Shown piece after piece: positions 49,175 through 60,570 of a stretch of 64,000 nt of DNA. The stretch is from the NCBI GenBank assembly GCA_030847615.1, contig JAUMIR010000001.1, positions 69,825,501-69,889,500 on the forward strand. Reading direction: 5' to 3'. The stretch comes from Gambelia wislizenii. Lineage: Eukaryota > Chordata > Lepidosauria > Squamata > Crotaphytidae. The notes below the pieces were generated by a model, which saw only the letters and a list, made by a program, of their open reading frames with translations, was not told the origin of the DNA and made no database searches. Each line of letters begins with the position of its first letter. The stretch's first letter is position 1. A program made the translations under genes and the position numbers.

Positions 49175-51140
49175 CTGAGTGCAAAATAATTTTGCATTTT
49201 GAACTCAGTTTCCAGCAACGGGAGGGAGGAAATCACCAAAGAAGAATTCAAACAGATAGCGAACACATGTAGGAGTAAAGTCAGAAAAGCTAAAGTGCAG
49301 AATGAGCTCAGGCTTGCTAGGGAGGTTAAGAACAATAAAAAGGGTTTTTTTGGGTATGTCCGCAGCAAAAGGAGGAAGCAGGAAATGATAGGGCCACTAC
49401 GTGGAGAAGATGGCAAAATGCTAACAGGGGACAGAGAAAAGGCAGAATTACTCAACACCTTCTTTGCCTCAGTGTTTTCAGAAAAGGAAAAGGAGGACCA
49501 ACCTGAGGAAAATGGAACAGATGACACAATAGGGGAAATCCAGCTGAAAATAAGTAAAGAGGTGGTACAGGAATACCTTCTTAATCTAAATGAATTTAAA
49601 TCTCCAGGACCAGATGAACTACATCCAAGAGTATTAAAAGAGCTGGCAAATATAATCTCAGAGCCATTGGCAATAATATTTGAGAACTCCTGGAGAACAG
49701 GAGAAGTCCCAGCAGACTGGAGGAGGGCAAACGTTGTTCCCATCTTCAAAAAGGGGAAAAAAGAGGATCCCAACAACTATCGTCCAGTTAGTCTGACATC
49801 AATACCAGGGAAGATTCTAGAACAGATCATTAAACAGAGAGTCTGTGAACATTTAGAAGGCAATGCCATAATCACAAAAAGTCAGCATGGGTTTCAGAGA
49901 AACAAGTCATGCCAGACTAATCTGATCTCTTTTTTTGATAAAGTTACCAGCTTGGTAGATGAAGGGAATGCTGTGGACATTGCATACCTTGATTTCAGTA
50001 AGGCCTTTGACAAGGTTCCCCATGACATTCTTGCAAACAAGCTTGTAGAATGTGGGCTAGACAAGTTAACTGTTCAATGGATTTGTAATTGGTTGACCGG
50101 CCGAACCCAAAGGGTGCTCAGCAGTGGCTCCTCTTCGTCTTGGAAAGATGTGACCAGTGGGGTGCCACAGGGTTCTGTCCTGGGCCCAGTGCTATTCAAC
50201 ATCTTTATCAATGACTTAGATGAGGGAATTAGGGGCATACTTATCAAATTTGCAGATGACACCAAATTGGGAGGAGTAGCTAATACCCTAGAGGACAGGA
50301 TCAAAATTCAGAATGACCTGGATAGACTGGAGAGCTGGGCCAAAGCTAACAAAATGAAATTCAATACGGAGAAATGTAAAGTACTGCATTTAGGGCGGAA
50401 AAATGAAATGCATAAATATAGGATGGGAGAGACCTGGCTGAATGAGACTATGTGCGAAAGGGATCTAGGAGTCCTAGTAGACCACAAGTTGAACATGAGC
50501 CAACAGTGTGATGCGGCAGCTAAAAAGGCCAATGCAATTTTGGGCTGTATCAATAGAAGTATAGTGTCTAGATCAAGGGAAGTAATAGTGCCACTCTATT
50601 CTGCCTTGGTCAGACCTCACTTAGAATACTGTGTCCAGTTCTGGGCACCACAATTCAGAAAGGATATTGACAAATTGGAGCGTGTCCAGAGAAGGGCAAC
50701 TAAAATGGTGAAAGGTCTGGAAACAATGCCTTATGAGGAGAGACTTAGGGAGCTGGGTATGTTTAGCCTGGAAAAAAGACGGTTTAGAGGCGATATGATA
50801 GCCCTGTTTAAGTATTTGAAGGGATGTCACGCTGAGGATGGAGCAGGCTTGTTTTCTGCTGCTCCAGAGACTGGAACACGGAGCAATGGGTGCAAGCTCC
50901 AGGAACAGAGATTCCACCTCAACATGAGGAGGAACTTTTTGACAGTCAGAGCTGTTCGGCAGTGGAACACACTCCCTCGGAGCGTGGTGGGGTCTCCTTC
51001 CTTGGAGGTCTTTAAACAGAGGCTGGATGGCCATCTGTCGGGGATGCTTTGATTGTGATTTCCTGCGTGGCAGGGGGTTGGACTGGATGGCCCTCGTGGT
51101 CTCTTCCAACTCTGCAATTCTATGATTCTATGATTCTATA
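49175..51140 (+). mobile_element. Young 5'-truncated CR1 LINE with target duplication
   Basis: Flanked by a perfect 10-bp direct repeat ACTGAGATAA (49165-49174 and 51141-51150). Lacks ORF1 and the endonuclease. Ends 'gcaattctatgattctatgattctat', the CR1-type 3' repeat. The RT-coding frame inside is intact, so this is the youngest CR1 in the window. Confidence 0.93.
49199..51052 (+). CDS. CR1 LINE ORF2: linker, reverse transcriptase and C-terminal domain (5'-truncated, 617 codons open)
   Basis: Encodes the RT that copies CR1 RNA at a nicked chromosomal target. The listed ATG is simply the first in the open frame, because the natural start lay upstream in the lost endonuclease region. RT blocks in order are KSPGPDELHPRVLKEL (~138), FKKGKKEDPNNYRPVSLTSI (~185), QHGFQRNKSC (~228), AYLDFSKAFDKVPHDIL (~262), TSGVPQGSVLGPVLFNIFIN (~318) and the catalytic KFADDTKLG (~349). 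The C-terminal domain has [17 protein letters not shown] (~474), [20 protein letters not shown] (~518) and ends VFKQRLDGHLSGML. All catalytic residues that I can see are retained. It cannot move by itself without the endonuclease. There is no sign of host use. Confidence 0.95.
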   Translation: MNSVSSNGREEITKEEFKQIANTCRSKVRKAKVQNELRLAREVKNNKKGFFGYVRSKRRKQEMIGPLRGEDGKMLTGDREKAELLNTFFASVFSEKEKEDQPEENGTDDTIGEIQLKISKEVVQEYLLNLNEFKSPGPDELHPRVLKELANIISEPLAIIFENSWRTGEVPADWRRANVVPIFKKGKKEDPNNYRPVSLTSIPGKILEQIIKQRVCEHLEGNAIITKSQHGFQRNKSCQTNLISFFDKVTSLVDEGNAVDIAYLDFSKAFDKVPHDILANKLVECGLDKLTVQWICNWLTGRTQRVLSSGSSSSWKDVTSGVPQGSVLGPVLFNIFINDLDEGIRGILIKFADDTKLGGVANTLEDRIKIQNDLDRLESWAKANKMKFNTEKCKVLHLGRKNEMHKYRMGETWLNETMCERDLGVLVDHKLNMSQQCDAAAKKANAILGCINRSIVSRSREVIVPLYSALVRPHLEYCVQFWAPQFRKDIDKLERVQRRATKMVKGLETMPYEERLRELGMFSLEKRRFRGDMIALFKYLKGCHAEDGAGLFSAAPETGTRSNGCKLQEQRFHLNMRRNFLTVRAVRQWNTLPRSVVGSPSLEVFKQRLDGHLSGML

Positions 51141-51239
51141 ACTGAGATAAGCTAAGGACGAAGAAGGAAAGCAGAAGGAGGAGAAAAACTGGGACATTTC
51201 AAAAACAACTCAAAAAGTGGGATGACAAATGATTAATCA

Positions 51240-51800
51240 GAGCTTTCCTTGCCAAATCAGGACAGTTGGAGGGTTTATATTAATCTTTGGTAATACAGCA
51301 GCCTTTTCACACCATTGCTAATGTTTTGGTGGCGTGAGGGTTGTTTTTTAAATGCTGTGTCATATCAATTGGGCACGGCAGCTCTCTTGCTGGCATACTG
51401 TAATTAAGAGCGGGGGAAGTATAGGCTCTGTGGATCGTATGACCAGGTAGGAGGAGCAATTTCTGGCAGAACACTGATGGTTCAGTGTTTAAGGGGTTTG
51501 GAACGAAGCTGTACATTTCCAGAAGTGCCATGCCAGTCGGCACAGAGAAAGAAAGAGAGATTCTCTGGCATGACTCCTGCTCACTGCGTCAGCATGTGTT
51601 TGTGTTTTGCTTAATCCCCATTAGGCCGCATCTCTGCCATGGCAGCAATGGCATGATTAAGATGATGGAACATTGCTGTCACAAGTATGTAATTATGGGT
51701 TTCCTGTGTCACTCCCTAATGGGAGGTCAGGGGCTCATCCTCCCTCTGTCAGCCAAACGGGAGGGTGAAACGTAGGGGGTGGGGAGGAGAAGGAATCTAA
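51240..51800. other. Candidate conserved non-coding (enhancer-like) segment
   Basis: There is no recognised repeat. It shows varied, non-degenerate text with several AT-rich cores: 'tcatatcaattgggc' (51360), 'actgtaattaagagc' (51398), 'gcttaatccccattaggccgc' (51610), 'gcatgattaagatgatgg' (51650) and 'caagtatgtaattatggg' (51680). These resemble homeodomain and related factor sites. The look is that of single-copy regulatory DNA, but this is inference. The 96-codon ORF here is probably chance. Confidence 0.35.
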
Positions 51801-52790
51801 CAGTTTCTCTTGTTAACCTCCATGCCACTTCCTAAGCCTTCAGGGCCTGCAAGGACGAGATGGAAATGCCAATTGTTTGAGTAGGCAAAGAAACAGGACA
51901 GTGACAAAGCAGCACAAGCTAAAAGAAGAGGCAAGCAGGGAAGCCAGTACGTGGAAAGGAAAATGAGCGTCCAATGTGGGAGTCAAAGAGAAGAGAGACA
52001 AAGAACCCTTGTGGCTAAGGACTGTCTCTATGCATGATACCATAGCTGAAGTTGTTGACCAGAAGAGGCCTTGCCACAGCCCTGGCCAATGCAAACAATG
52101 CAAACAATGCAGTGACTGCTCCTCAAAAGCCATTGGTCAGAACTTCAGACCCTGGGGCCACATTCGGTCTTCTTAGAGTTCTGATCTGATCGTCTGAGAA
52201 TCCTCAGATGGTCATGCCTACTTCTCCACTGATGGTTTCCTTAGCTTTTCTATAGGGTTTTCCTCCTATTCCATAAGTCTGAAATGCAAAATGCATCTCC
52301 TAAGGCTTCGTTGCTAGCAGTAAGAGCTTAATATATGGTCCCACCCATTTGCCTTAGGCCCTGCCCATCATTGGAATGTGGCCCCAACTACTTTTCTGTA
52401 AATGAATTCAGCCCTCGAGCTATAAGAGGGTTCTGAGACATAGCACAAAATGAAATGGTTGAAAGACTGAACCACTCCAGAGTAAGGGGAGGGGAGTGCG
52501 GCATTTCTTAATGTTCCTCTGCATTTAAAGAAAATCCCTACAAATCCCAGGATGCTTTGAAAAATCATCCATTCTGCTTTTTGTATGGTCTCTATGCCTT
52601 TTTTAAATGCACATATTTAATCTCAACATAAATATCACAGTCTAAATTTCATTTTCCTCTGACTGTTTACAATTTTCCCTTCCCTATTTCCATGAACATA
52701 TACATCTTGGAATGATATTCCATAGATCTGATGACATGGATTTTGGTCCCAAAAAAACTATTGCTGCAATAAAATTGGTAGTTTTCATAA
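51801..52790. other. Non-genic stretch, nothing firmly recognised
   Basis: ORFs at 51840-52133 (minus) and 51976-52176 (plus) overlap and have no recognised features. Confidence 0.4.
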
Positions 52791-52794
52791 TTAA

Positions 52795-53075
52795 TTTGTT
52801 TAAAACATTTATATTCTACCCTCCATTATGTTAGATTTCAGAGTAGTATATACCAATATAGATAATTGAATTAAAACCTAATATAATACAGTAAAAGACA
52901 TCAAGAAAATAAAAGACTGTCCAAAAAAATTACAAGGCAGACTTAAAGAGTATACAAATTAAATTGCCTGGGTAATTAAACATCTCTTAACTTGACTTGA
53001 AAAAAATTAATGGAGGTACCTGGTGTACAGTTTTAAGGAGGCCATTCCAGAACTTGGGGAAGACTACAATTCTCA
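52795..53075 (-). mobile_element. L2-like LINE 3' end, minus strand, old
   Basis: 'aaacatttatattctaccctccattatg' at the 3' end and 'taaggaggccattccagaacttgggg' at the coding side follow the L2 order seen at 61527-62035. Confidence 0.6.
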
Positions 53076-53480
53076 GACTTCCCTAGCCAGCATGGCCACA
53101 TTCCTGTTTTCTGGCTAACTTTCTCTTATTTGGGGGTCTCAGTGAACTCTAGTATTTATTGTTACCAGGACCAACCCTACCATTAGACAGTTGCCAGATC
53201 CTGGAAGGCATGACAAAGGTGTTGGAGAAAAGAGCTGTGCACCACATGCCTTGCTCTGTGCCCTTAAGTGAACCTCTCACCTTCAGGTATGGTGGAAGGT
53301 ATTTTTCCATTGCCATTGTTGACAAAAAAAACAACAACTCTCAATTCACTCAGTTTTAGTACCTGGAATGCAAAAGGGCACCATCTTGTTTTTTGCCTCA
53401 GACAGAAAAAATGTCTTGAGTTGGTCTTGATAGGTATATTGTATCACCACAGCACCTGAAGTAGCCTTTTGCAACCTATA

Positions 53481-53729
53481 TAGTCAGCCCTCCATATCCA
53501 CAGATTCTGTAGCCACGGTTTTAACCATCCATGGCTTGAAAATATATTGTTTTTAAATTCCAAAAAGCAAGCCTTGATTTTGCCATTTTATGTAAGGGGC
53601 ACCATTTTACTATGCCATCATGTGTAATCTCTCTGTCATTTTTCGCAAACAAAGACTTGAGCATCCACAGATTTTGGTATCCATGGGGGGTCCTGGAACC
53701 AAACCCCAGCAGATACCAAGGGCCCACTG
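53481..53729. mobile_element. pogo-like MITE (249 bp), TA-flanked
   Basis: TA on both sides (53479-53480, 53730-53731). The left end is TAGTCAGCCCTCCATATCC (first base changed from C) and the right end on the minus strand is CAGTGGGCCCTTGGTATCTG. The interior has 'catccacagattttggtatccatgggggg', the Tigger-type subterminal text. Confidence 0.85.
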
Positions 53730-53739
53730 TATAAGTGCT

Positions 53740-55460
53740 TCTTGGTTGAAACAAAAGGAAAGGGCCTACCACGGCTGCAGCAATCCTATACCCACTTACT
53801 TGGGTGTAAGCGCCATTGAAATCAATGAGGCTTACTTTTGAGTAGATGTGTATAGGATTGCACTGTAAGAGCAGTTCATAACTGAGCACATGCCTAGCCA
53901 GCATTATTCATTCTTTTGCCATCTTTCCATTCACATAACACATCATTGCTAGAAGAATTCAAGTCAAAGATTAAAGTGTGGCAGAACTAGGTAAACGCTA
54001 AATAGTGAGGTATACACTATTGCAGGTTTTTGTCTTATTCAATGGAGTCTACAGCCTCCTCCAAAATTACAGCTCTGCACACTTCAGAGTGATAAACAAA
54101 ATGGTGATGAAAGAAAATATAGTATCCTGGCTTTGAAGGCTGGTTTTATTACCGTATTGTGTTTTACACAGCTGGGAGGGGGGGTAATACAGGTCCCAGA
54201 ACACACACACACAGCCAGATTCAGCAGACCAAAAAGTAGGAATTAATAAATCTGACCTTTCCCAACTGACTTGAATGCCTAAGTCTATCATGGTTCTCAC
54301 TAAGAGATCCATGTGAGACTGTGGCCGATCCTATGCATCTGCCAGATCAATTGGTCATCAAGATTTGAGAAAACTCTAACCTGTTAATGCAGAGATAGGG
54401 GTACCTTTCTGATGTTTTTAATTACACCCTCCATCAGTTCTGGGTATGGTTAATTTCTTCTCTGTATTTTGAATGGCTGTCTGGTTGCCTAGGGAAAGAC
54501 AAAAGAGAGATGGGGAGATAATATAGTTGATGATGAGTGAGTACTTGAGAAAAGGTGCCTGCTTTTCTAGGAGACGTTGCCCCATTCTGCATGATTCAGA
54601 CTACCTCCCCACTGGTACTTACCATGATAACTGCAGTTGGAGAACCTTTCAGTGGAAACAATGGAGTCATCCTTTCAACACAGGAGTTGGACTGGAGTTC
54701 TGTCAACAGTTTCTGTTTGTTTTGCTCATTGTGCCCTACCAATAAAAAAATAGAAGTCACCAGTGTTTGGCCTGCAGTGATAGTGGGTGGATGGAGTCTA
54801 TGATGCTCACCAACAACATGTTGCTGTACCCCTCCATTCAGTTCACCAGTACATGGTGGAAAATTATCTGCATTTGGAAGATAGTGGCCAACCAGGAGGT
54901 CCTTAGAGCATAAAGTATATTTACCTTTTGTCTTCTATATGTGGGACATATCTACCACATACTGATGGAGAGACATTTGCTTAGCCAATGCACAGTTATC
55001 CCTTGTTTCATTTGGAAACACACTGTAGCTGGCATATCTTTTCTTAGTGGTACTTGAAGAGAGGGATGAAGTATAGAGGTTCTCTTTTTCATCATGGCTT
55101 CCTTGCTGCCTTGTCTTTGTAATCCCAACTTTGATTAGGAATTTCTCATGCATGTTTCATCTGGAATTCCTGTAAGGGGTTTGGGGAAAACAAAGTTTAT
55201 TCATCTGCTCAGCATTTTCTCTCTTTCCCTGGGTATTTCTTATCTATGCAATGTGCTCCTTTTATCTACACCAAGGTGTCACATTATCAATTTTCCTGCT
55301 TCCAAGGTAGCCCAAGTTATGTGTCTTAATACATGTGGTCTATGTTTCCTTGCTGGGAAGAGGTGGGTAAAAAATAAAATTGTTGTTGTTGTTGTCTGTT
55401 ACCACAACATCTTATTACAATGGCATAATATGCATATTTCAACCCAGAGCAGTCCCTAGA
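53740..55460. other. Non-genic stretch, nothing recognised
   Basis: Contains a small (CA)n at 54206-54218 and (TTG)n at 55379-55396. No gene identified. Confidence 0.45.
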
Positions 55461-55590
55461 ACAGCAGTGGGAACTATGTAGGTCTTCAAATGTTGCTGGA
55501 CTCCCAGCATTCTTCACCATTAGCTAGATTAACCAGGACTTCTGGGAGTAACAGTTCAACAACAGATGCAGGGCCACACAAGTCCTGTCC
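55460..55590. mobile_element. hAT-type MITE, small
   Basis: 'aaatgttgctggactcccagcattcttcaccattagc' and 'ccaggacttctgggagtaacagttcaacaaca' are the two reverse-complementary halves of this family. Confidence 0.6.
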
Positions 55591-55924
55591 CTGTTGTAGA
55601 AGGTCAATAGAGTTTTGAACTGGAGGCTGAATTTGCTTGATCTGGTCCCTTGCTGGTTTACCAGATGCCATTTAGTTCACCTTCCTGTGAACTGGATCTT
55701 GTAAACCTGCTGCCTTTTTCATTCTCCACAGGCATCAATGAGATATTTTTCCTCTTTAGGTCAAGGTCTCTAAATCATCCTGATTGTGTCACAGCTTTTC
55801 CTTCCAGGTCATAGGACATCTGCACTATGTTTGACCTTCCTCAAAACTAGATCAATATGTTTCCCACAGTGGTATGATGACATGGGTTAACTGATGGTCT
55901 ACATTGTTGAAGCAGAGAGAAAAG

Positions 55925-56135
55925 ACCATAAAAACTGAAGAGGAGCCCTGCTGGATCAGACCAAATGCCTATCTAGTCCAATGCCTTGCTCCTACAGAGC
56001 CAATATGATGCCCCAGTGGAAGCCCACAAGGAGGACTTGAGTGTAACAGCACCTTCCTGTTCATGTTCCTAGCAACTGATGTGGAGAGGAATATTGCCTC
56101 AGATACTGCAGATAAAATATGACTAGCATGGCCAG
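55925..56135. repeat. Old CR1/L3-like repeat fragment, copy 2
   Basis: 'ggagccctgctggatcagaccaaatgcctatctagtcc' through 'agcaccttcctgttcatgttcctagcaactg' and 'tattgcctcagatactgcag' matches 238-380 in order. It is a familiar reptile repeat. The exact family is inference. Confidence 0.6.
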
Positions 56136-56137
56136 TA

Positions 56138-56374
56138 GTTAGTCTGTCTGTACCTTCAAGATACCTGTTAACGTATGGCAACCCCATGAATTTCATAGGG
56201 TTTTCTTAGGCAAAGAATACTCAGAGGTGGTTTTGGCAGTTTCTTCCACTGAAATATAGCCTGCAGTGCCTGGTATTCATTGGTGGTCTCCCATCCAAGT
56301 ATTAACCAGAGCTAACCCTGCTTAGCTTCCAAGATCAGACAGAATCTGGTGTGTTCAGGGTATTTAGGTGGCAA
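56138..56374 (-). mobile_element. 5S rRNA-derived SINE, copy 3, minus strand
   Basis: On the minus strand: 'ccacctaaataccctgaacacaccagattctgtctgatcttggaagctaagcagggttagctctggttaatacttggatgggagacc', closely following 5S rRNA, then the body and the tail ending near 56140 ('cttgaaggtac'). The most complete 5S head of the three copies. Confidence 0.93.
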
Positions 56375-56379
56375 ACATT

Positions 56380-57750
56380 CTCTAGGCAGTCTCAAAGAAA
56401 AGCCTCACCATAATGTTCTAGACCTGCCATTAATTTGTTTACTATGTTTACCTCTCAGAGTTGCTTTTGCTCCCATATAATCCTTGAGAACGAAATATCA
56501 CCCACCCTTTCCCACACTGTTTATATTGCCATCTCTATTGCTTGGTTTCACAGTTTGTCTCTGGTGTACTGTCCCCATTCATTTCTGGAACCCCATAATT
56601 GTCTTCAGGTGGAGCAACATCAGTAGCAAGCCTGAGAGAGTCTCCACCCAAGCATAATCGCATCACACCCACCATCAGGTGCACACAGTCAAATTTTTGA
56701 GATTGACAGACAGGGTTACCTCAATAAGAGAATAGATTCATAACAGACCACTGCAACTGCACCTCTCAACGCATTGGATTTTATCTCCAATTGTACTTTT
56801 AACCATGGAGGACACATTTAGGTCATATTGACACGCATCCTCTATCTTACCCCAGTTTCAGTCACACATACCTAAGCAGCTTATTCATACAAGATTAAAT
56901 CCTGACCAAAGAGTTTGTACCAGTTATTGGAATGGCATTAAGCAGTGCAGTTTTATCATCTGATGAGTTTCCTCTACAGTAGTCAGGAATCTATGGACTA
57001 GTGTGTAAAGAAGGAATAGCAGCAAGATGGCTCTTCTCCTTTGTTCACTATTATTCTGTTCTGTTTCTACACCCACATTTCCCCCTACCAATTACCACAA
57101 AATAAAAACATCCTCCCTCCCGCAAGGACATAGTTGGGCCAAACTTAATGCAACAAAACCAGCCAGATACATGTCCAAGATCCATATGATGGAGTCTTTC
57201 TCCAGGTTCCTCACTCTAACATCAACCTTGGTCACTCACCTTACCCCACAACTTTAAACTTCTCCCTACATTTAGTAACTGGGGCTCTGCGGTGACTCTG
57301 CCCTGGAGAAATGGGTGTGGTTTATGTTGGGTTTGAATTGATAGGAGTTGACTGGTTTCTCCCTTAACCTTTTAAATAAAACAGAGGTGTAGAATTTTAA
57401 AAAAAGTTTATTGACTAACAGGCAGGTTAAACATTTAGCATGTCACTGGCTTCCTACATATTTCAGTGTACAATTCAATTAGAATCAAAGTACAGGTAAC
57501 AACTTTTCCCTGACCTCATTACTCAATACACCACTACATTATCAGCTCCCAACTAACTTAATCTCTCTTTTTATCTGACCATATCTTGATATTGTCTTTT
57601 TCTTCCTATAACCCTATCTCTGCTCCTTACTGGCCTTATCGGAGAGCTGAGTTGTCAAACCTCTCCTTTCATATTCTCCCCCCGCCCCACTGCCGCCAGC
57701 ATTTCAAGAGCTGTGATTTGTTGGTTCCACTCAGGCCATGGAGGCTAACA
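56380..57750. other. Non-genic stretch, nothing recognised
   Basis: No coding similarity or complete repeat noticed. Confidence 0.45.
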
Positions 57751-57756
57751 ATTTCA

Positions 57757-58160
57757 TAGAATCATAGTATCATAGAGCTGGAAGAGACCACAAGGGCCAT
57801 CTAGTACAACCCCCTGCCCTGCAGGAATACACAATTAAAGCACTCCTGACAAATGGCCACCCAACTTCTGTTTAAAAACCTCCAAAGAAGGAGACTCTAC
57901 CACACTCCGAGGCAGTGCATTCCACTTCTGAACAGCTCTTACTGTCAGGAAGTTCTTCCTGATGTTTAGGTAGAATCTCTTTTCCTGTAGTTTGAACCCA
58001 TTGCTCCATGTCCTAGTCTCTGAGGCAGCAGAGAACAACCTGCTCCCTCTTCAATATGACATCCTTTCCAGTATTTAAGCATGGCTATCATTTCACCTCT
58101 TCACTTTCTCTTTTCCAGGCTAAACATGCCCAACTCCCTTAACTCTTCTTCACAATCTAC
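57757..58160 (-). pseudogene. CR1 LINE 3' end fragment, minus strand
   Basis: Starts 'catagaatcatagtatcatagagctggaagag'. The minus-strand frame 57835-58038 reads MFSAASETRTWSNGFKLQEK and ends VFKQKLGGHLSGVL, the CR1 C-terminus. 5'-truncated and moderately diverged. Confidence 0.9.
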
Positions 58161-58543
58161 AATGAAATGACCAAGGTATAAGGCAAATAACTTGTTCTAG
58201 GCTATCCCAGCTCCTATTCAGTCCTAAGGTGTAGCGAGCTCAGGGATGTGTGAGTCCCACTCCACTCCTGACCTCCCAGTATCGATGAGGAACAGCTGCC
58301 AAACAGCTGCAGTCATTGTTAACATTGTTTCTGTGAAAGCTGTGACAAAGCTCCACAACTCAGTAAAGACAGAGCTCCCAGCTGTATGAAGCTTTGTAAC
58401 CTCATGCACTTGAATGCAGTTATAGCTCTTCCTTCTCCATCAACACAAAGACAGGAATCCCTGGATTTTATCAGACACAGGGAAATGTGGCAAAAAAAAA
58501 AATGTGTACCAAACTGCATCAGAAGAACACAACGATAACAGAA

Positions 58544-58715
58544 GGGCAACATTACCAGACACCCACATCCTCAGCCGTTCCCAGGGTGTAGTGCTGGAGT
58601 GGATGAAGTGTCACTTCTTTATTGATAGGCTAAGCTGTCAATAAAAAGGGACATCTTATTCACACCCACACTATGCCTCCAGAACAGCTGAAGGACAACA
58701 TCATCTGATAATTTC
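58544..58715. mobile_element. Foldback MITE related to 23726-23901
   Basis: The left end GGGCAACATTACCAGACACCC matches the terminus of the 23.7 kb copy. The centre is the palindrome 'ctttattgataggctaagctgtcaataaaaag' and the right part is 'gctgaaggacaacatcatctgataat'. Confidence 0.6.
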
Positions 58716-58944
58716 ACTTATTTTTGTTATCATCATGGTTTTCTTCTGACACGGTTTTTGCTGCATCTGGTAAGGTCCCCTCTCTAAGCCATAGCCCTTC
58801 TATATTAGAGATGAGCAAACTTCAGCCCTCTCCCAGACTACGGACTGCACTTGTGGAAAATGTGTTGGTTTTTTTAAAAAAAAATAGGACATACTTAGAA
58901 GATCTATTTTAGGTTCTTTTAATGTCTCCAAAGGTCAAATTTTC

Positions 58945-59210
58945 ATATCTCTCTCTGGCTTTTCTTCGCAAACGAAGATTCAGGAAGGACACATCCCGCG
59001 CTTTCTGCAAGCGCGCTGATGACTAAAAAAGCCAATCCGAGATAAACAAGTCTGGTTGCAAAAAGCACAGTGGAAGGTTTCCTTGGGTGATGTTTCTGGG
59101 TTGTGATTCTTTCTGCGTTGTCGTTTCTCTTCAAGACTTGTTCGGCGTGAGTTCTCAAATAAGGCTGCAGCATTGTGGATAGTGTGTCTCCATGCCTCCC
59201 GATGTGATAA
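58945..59210 (-). pseudogene. LINE 3' end (zinc-finger-tail family)
   Basis: The minus-strand frame 58980-59270 reads SHREAWRHTIHNAAALFENS, RRTSLEEKRQRRKNHN and a CAFCNQTCLSRIGFFSHQRAC tail, the same as the end of 22553-23560. 5'-truncated at about 59208. Preceded by 'atctctctctggc' (GA tail complement). Confidence 0.9.
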
Positions 59211-59214
59211 CACC

Positions 59215-60027
59215 ACTTTTAAAGGAGAATCACTAGACATGGAACCTTCCAGAAGCATGATTCTCCACACTTTGAAGAAGGGAAAGATTCTTCAGCTGTG
59301 ACTAGGGTGCCATAGGGGTCTATGAACCACAAATTTGTTAACCAATGCTCCACATGTTATTTATGCATAGGCTTCCAACCCTTGTGCTACATGCTCAGAA
59401 AATATAATGCCCAAATCAAGCTTCTCTAAGCCCAGTTCCCCAACCCACCTGCTCCTCAGTCTCCAACCTTCTAGACCTTAATCCTGCTGTGTAGCTCAGA
59501 TGCAAATCTATCAGTGGAAGCAAACAGGGTGGTATTGCATGGTTGCCCCTTTCTTGGCATGGATCACCTACCTTCAACCTCATTACCCAATAGAGTTTTT
59601 CTCTAGTCCCTGTGATTCTTCAGTGGGCCAAAAATGTTAACAGATTGAAGTAATGCTGAGAAGGTTCCAAAGTTTATGATAGGTCACAACATGAATGTCA
59701 ATGAATTGTTGTAATATGAATGTCAGTAGCTCTGGGGGCGCTATTGGGGGGAGGTACATGAGTGGCATTTTTGATTAAATTTACAAAATATTGTTTGCAT
59801 GAAATAAAAATGTATTATATTGCTTGCAGAGATAGGGAAGAATGAACTGGGACATGAACTGACCCACTATGACCCATTTCATATAAGGCACTGGGAGTAT
59901 GATCAGTGCTTGAGAAGGAATTTGTGTGGGTGCTTTTCCTCATGGAAAATTATTGTGTGAAGTGTATTTCCTTCCTGCACAGTTTGGCCTTTTCAAACAT
60001 TTCACTTTAATCCCATAATTTGACAAT
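59215..60027. other. Non-genic stretch, nothing recognised
   Basis: No gene or clear repeat identified. Confidence 0.45.
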
Positions 60028-60567
60028 GGGCTTATCTACAAGGGCCAAATACCCCAACTTGCCCCGCTGGGGTACCCCGCCATTCCAGAGCCCTGAAGTT
60101 CAGATGATGCAGGGCTTTTTCCCCAATCTGCCCCAGGCAGTCCTCACCACCCCCAGGACAGACACAGAGGCTGGAACGGGAGCAAGCCAGGATAGGGCCC
60201 AGCAAAGAGTTACAACATAATAACTAGTTCACTCTGTTTCTGGCAGCCAAAACCGGGATCGAGGCCCACATGTCCATAGGAAGGCCACCGCTCATTGCCA
60301 CCACCAGCTCCCTGGCTTTCCCAAAAGCCAAGCAGGGGTTCCTCAGCATGTGACCAAGGCTGGTCACATGCATGGAGCCTGCAGTGACAAGTTGCAGGCC
60401 CCCTTCCTGGCTTCCACATCAGCAGGGGAAATGGTGGCATCTGTAGCAACGGGCATGCATTCTGTTTGGATGCCAGCCTGTTTTCTCCAGGTAACGGGGG
60501 CAGAATGGACCAGAGCCAGGATACACCAGCAGGAAGCTGTCATATCCTGGCTAGTGTAGATAAGCCC
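60028..60567. mobile_element. MITE (540 bp) with GGGCTTATCTACA ends
   Basis: The left end GGGCTTATCTACAAGGGCC and the right end (minus strand) GGGCTTATCTACACTAG are inverted repeats. Flanked by AAT on both sides (60025-60027 and 60568-60570), a possible 3-bp duplication. GC-richer than its surroundings. Three overlapping ORFs inside are not convincing. The family also ends at 20310. Confidence 0.75.
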
Positions 60568-60570
60568 AAT

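Noticed and set aside
49150..49776. 208-codon minus-strand ORF
   Set aside because: Antisense shadow of the intact CR1 ORF2.
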